From UBA11346 sp038060575 (GTDB lineage Bacteria; Planctomycetota; UBA11346): a stretch of DNA of 64,000 bases. Position 1 is the stretch's first letter; every line of letters begins with the position of its first letter. A model generated the notes under the pieces. The model made no database searches, was not told where the DNA came from, and worked only from the letters and a program-made list of their open reading frames with translations. Shown in pieces: positions 62,031 to 64,000 of this stretch. A program made the position numbers and the translations under genes. The stretch spans positions 6,110-70,109 of the forward strand of contig CAZZAM010000016.1 of the NCBI GenBank assembly GCA_964652775.1. The letters run 5' to 3'.

Positions 62031-62116
62031 GGCGGCATCGTTGTCGGTTCTCGGGCGATCAGCAATCATCCGACTAGGTCCATCTACTAGCACGATATTG
62101 ATCGGCCCGTGGTGGC

Positions 62117-63013
62117 ATGATACTGGGTCCCGTGATCAATCGACTCAAAAATCACCCCTATGTCGTCACTAGCCTAGCACATCTGCTACCGACCCGGGGG
62201 CTGCCGCTATGCAGCAATCGCCCACGGCATGCCGATCCGTCGCCGTTTCATGATCATGACTTCATTGAAATCGCCGTTGTGCACGGTGGCACCGCCGTGC
62301 ATCAAGGGATTCACGGCGAGCGTTCCATCGCCCGTGGTGACGTGATCATTCTCCACCCGGGGCAGTGGCATGGTTATGCGCGCTGCGGATCTATCGATCT
62401 GACCAATCTGTGTGCTCCAACGGCGCTGTTCACCCATGAACTCGCTTGGCTGGCTGCTGATCCACAAGTCGCTGCGCTCCTGCCAATTCGCGGCGCGGTG
62501 AACGGGCAGGAGGTTATTCATCTCAAGGCTAACGATGCGGCGATGGCTGCGCTTGAGCCTGCATGCACGCGCTTGCGTGAATTGGAATCCAAGCGTTCAG
62601 CGGTGCAGTCGCGGGCTGAGATCATCGCGCTGTTTGCGGGAGTGCTGGCACGTCTGGCGAGTCTGGCTGGCCGACGTCACCTGCGAACCAGCGACGATGA
62701 TGATGTATTGGCGGTGGCGTCTGACCTGTCAGCGGATCTTGCCCGGCCGTGGAAGTTGGCCGAATTGGCACGCCGAGCTGGCATGACGCGCGAGCATCTC
62801 TGTCGCCGTTTTCGCCGTGTCCACGGCGTTTCTCCATTGGCGTGGCTGACTGCACGGCGCGCTGAACGCGCGGCAGTCATGTTGCTCTCGAGCGATGCGC
62901 CGGTGGCCGAGGTAGGTCGCCAGGTTGGCTGGGATGATCCCAATTATTGTGCCCGTCGATTTCGTGCTGCGTTTGGCCTGAATCCAGCCGCCTACCGCCG
63001 TCGGGCAGACTGA
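62117..63013 (+). CDS. AraC-family regulator, rhamnose-type cupin
   Basis: A 298-residue regulator. The N-terminal cupin-like region (PFHDHDFIEIAVVHGG, then GDVIILHPGQWHGY) resembles RhaS/RhaR-like sugar sensors. The C-terminal AraC helix-turn-helices include LAELARRAGMTREHLCRRF and VGWDDPNYCARRFRAAFGLN. Next to the GH78 rhamnosidase gene it is a likely regulator of that gene, responding to rhamnose or a rhamnoside (inference). Confidence 0.9.
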   Translation: MILGPVINRLKNHPYVVTSLAHLLPTRGLPLCSNRPRHADPSPFHDHDFIEIAVVHGGTAVHQGIHGERSIARGDVIILHPGQWHGYARCGSIDLTNLCAPTALFTHELAWLAADPQVAALLPIRGAVNGQEVIHLKANDAAMAALEPACTRLRELESKRSAVQSRAEIIALFAGVLARLASLAGRRHLRTSDDDDVLAVASDLSADLARPWKLAELARRAGMTREHLCRRFRRVHGVSPLAWLTARRAERAAVMLLSSDAPVAEVGRQVGWDDPNYCARRFRAAFGLNPAAYRRRAD

Positions 63014-63094
63014 GGCCGTTGCCGACTTTGCATTCTGACGTCACCGCTATTCTCCGCTGCGCAATCACTCATCCCAACCAGCCTAGGGTTCCCT

Positions 63095-63850
63095 ATGATC
63101 ACCACGAAACATCTGGTCAGTTTTGTTCGTACGAGCCTGTGCATTGCTGTGCTGTCTCTCGCCTGCGCCGGCGAGGCAACGCCGCAACCGCAGCAAATTC
63201 AAATTCAGCCACCGAAGAGCGAGAGTGTGGTCCGTACGTTGGAACTTGATCAGAGCACTGGCGAGTTATCGCCGGACGGCCAAAAGTTAATGGCGAAGAT
63301 GATCCAGGAGAACTGGCGGGCGGTCAGCATGACCAGCGTACAAATTGCCGGGGGAACCAGCAAGCTGGCTGTGTTGTTCACGCGCCCGATCCAGGCACCA
63401 CCAGCTACGCCACCGGCTTCGACGACGCCACCAGCGCCGTCGCCGCAGGCTTCAGCTGATGCCGAGGCCGCCATCGCCAAGACACTGCTCGCGACGTTTA
63501 CCGGTTCCGATCTGCAGACCACGGCAAGTGGACTGAAGTACCGCGTGATCCGACCAGGCATTGGTAAAAAGCCTGCATTGGTGGATTCAGTTCGTGTTCG
63601 CTATCTGGGCTGCAGAACCGATGGTCAGGTGTTTGACGCGTCAACCCGCCATGGTGGAACGTCAACCTTCGCTCTGAGTCAGGTCATCCCCGGATGGACA
63701 GAAGGACTGACCCTGATGGAAGAGGGCTCAGTCTGCCATTTTGTGATCAAGCCAGAACTTGCCTACGGCTCGCAGAACCGACCGGGCATTGGCGCGAATC
63801 AGACCTTATTGTTCGAAGTCGAATTACTGTCGGTACTGCCGGCGAAGTAA
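63095..63850 (+). CDS. Secreted FKBP-type peptidyl-prolyl isomerase
   Basis: A 251-residue protein with a signal peptide (TSLCIAVLSLACAG, possible lipobox LACA). A middle Pro/Thr/Ala-rich linker (about 100-125) leads to a C-terminal FKBP domain: TASGLKYRVIRPGIGKKP, VRVRYLGCRTDGQVFDAS, QVIPGWTEGLTLMEEGSVCHFVI and PELAYGSQNRPGIGANQTLLFEVELL. The domain resembles FkpA/Mip-type isomerases that help fold proteins in the envelope. It ends about 150 bp before the window edge. It is downstream of the AraC gene, but the long gap suggests separate transcription. Confidence 0.9.
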   Translation: MITTKHLVSFVRTSLCIAVLSLACAGEATPQPQQIQIQPPKSESVVRTLELDQSTGELSPDGQKLMAKMIQENWRAVSMTSVQIAGGTSKLAVLFTRPIQAPPATPPASTTPPAPSPQASADAEAAIAKTLLATFTGSDLQTTASGLKYRVIRPGIGKKPALVDSVRVRYLGCRTDGQVFDASTRHGGTSTFALSQVIPGWTEGLTLMEEGSVCHFVIKPELAYGSQNRPGIGANQTLLFEVELLSVLPAK

Positions 63851-63870
63851 TCGAGAATCAGTCCGAGTTG

Positions 63871-63903
63871 TTATCCACAGATTGCGCAGATTACGCAGAT
63901 TTC
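63871..63903 (+). repeat. Lone DnaA-box sequence beside GCAGATT repeats
   Basis: TTATCCACA (63871-63879) is a perfect DnaA-box match, directly followed by CAGATTGCGCAGATTACGCAGATTTCG, which contains three GCAGATT-type words. The box may be chance or part of this dispersed repeat. The sequence to the window edge holds no gene. Confidence 0.4.
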
Positions 63904-64000
63904 GATTCGCAGGACATCGCGTCATCTCGCCGACGCTATTAATACTGGGTCTTCTCCCGATTGAGTGGGTGATTTGAGACAGGTTCAGAGCGGAATGATC

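Noticed and set aside
1..64000. CRISPR arrays, tRNA and rRNA genes, transposases
   Set aside because: No regularly spaced direct repeats of suitable size, no cloverleaf with GTTCRA-type T-loop, and no DDE, tyrosine or serine transposase was recognised.

Overview
The window is about 64 kb of a draft, moderately GC-rich (roughly 55-60% by eye) bacterial chromosome scaffold with three runs of N. Most genes are housekeeping genes. Several traits point to the PVC superphylum (Planctomycetota, Lentisphaerota, Verrucomicrobiota or a relative). These are two prepilin-like proteins with the H-X9-DG signature, an ECF sigma factor paired with a Ser/Thr kinase, a second ECF sigma factor tethered to the membrane by a very large C-terminal region, a fused AroD-AroE enzyme, and GH2 and GH78 glycosidases each divergent from an AraC regulator. 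The phylum is an inference; no rRNA or tRNA gene was seen.

Layout. 1-6.8 kb: a MacB-type ABC export operon with two HlyD-like adaptors; the first is double-length and carries what looks like a carbohydrate-binding jelly-roll insertion. 6.9-8.9 kb: ftsH. 9-10.8 kb: tandem prepilin-like genes with duplicated leaders. 10.8-16.1 kb (minus): an RlmN/Cfr-family radical SAM enzyme, fructose-bisphosphate aldolase, a secreted protein with two Cys/His motifs, a quinone-oxidoreductase-like enzyme and argG. 16.2-22.7 kb (plus): sixA-like, a VKOR-DsbA fusion, the membrane-tethered sigma factor and mnmA. 22.9-32.5 kb (minus): hrpB, a STAS protein, recN, a TPR protein with a low-complexity repeat tail, dnaA and a PfkB-family kinase. 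32.9-37.8 kb: a MerR regulator, eno, a lipoprotein hydrolase and purH. 37.8-42.4 kb: a NodB-like deacetylase and a GH2 beta-mannosidase with an AraC regulator. 42.4-46.4 kb (minus): kinase, ECF sigma factor, ruvA and aroK. 46.5-50 kb (plus): DedA, ABC ATPase, ABC permease and a membrane-anchored protein. 50.2-54.5 kb: uvrB and a prolyl oligopeptidase. 54.7-57.2 kb (minus): sucD and sucC. 57.4-63.9 kb: aroDE fusion, GH78 rhamnosidase with an AraC regulator, and an FKBP-type isomerase.

The most unusual material is of three kinds. First, unusual protein architectures: the adaptor with a glycan-binding-like insertion, the tethered sigma factor, and a SucC with a lysine-rich histone-like tail. Second, several families of small hairpin repeats sit right against stop codons; one pair shows compensatory base changes, and one insertion between sucC and sucD is flanked by a 15-bp direct repeat that copies the sucD start. 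Third, there is an assembly artefact at 21.2-21.5 kb, where an error-rich contig end carries an antisense EF-G fragment.
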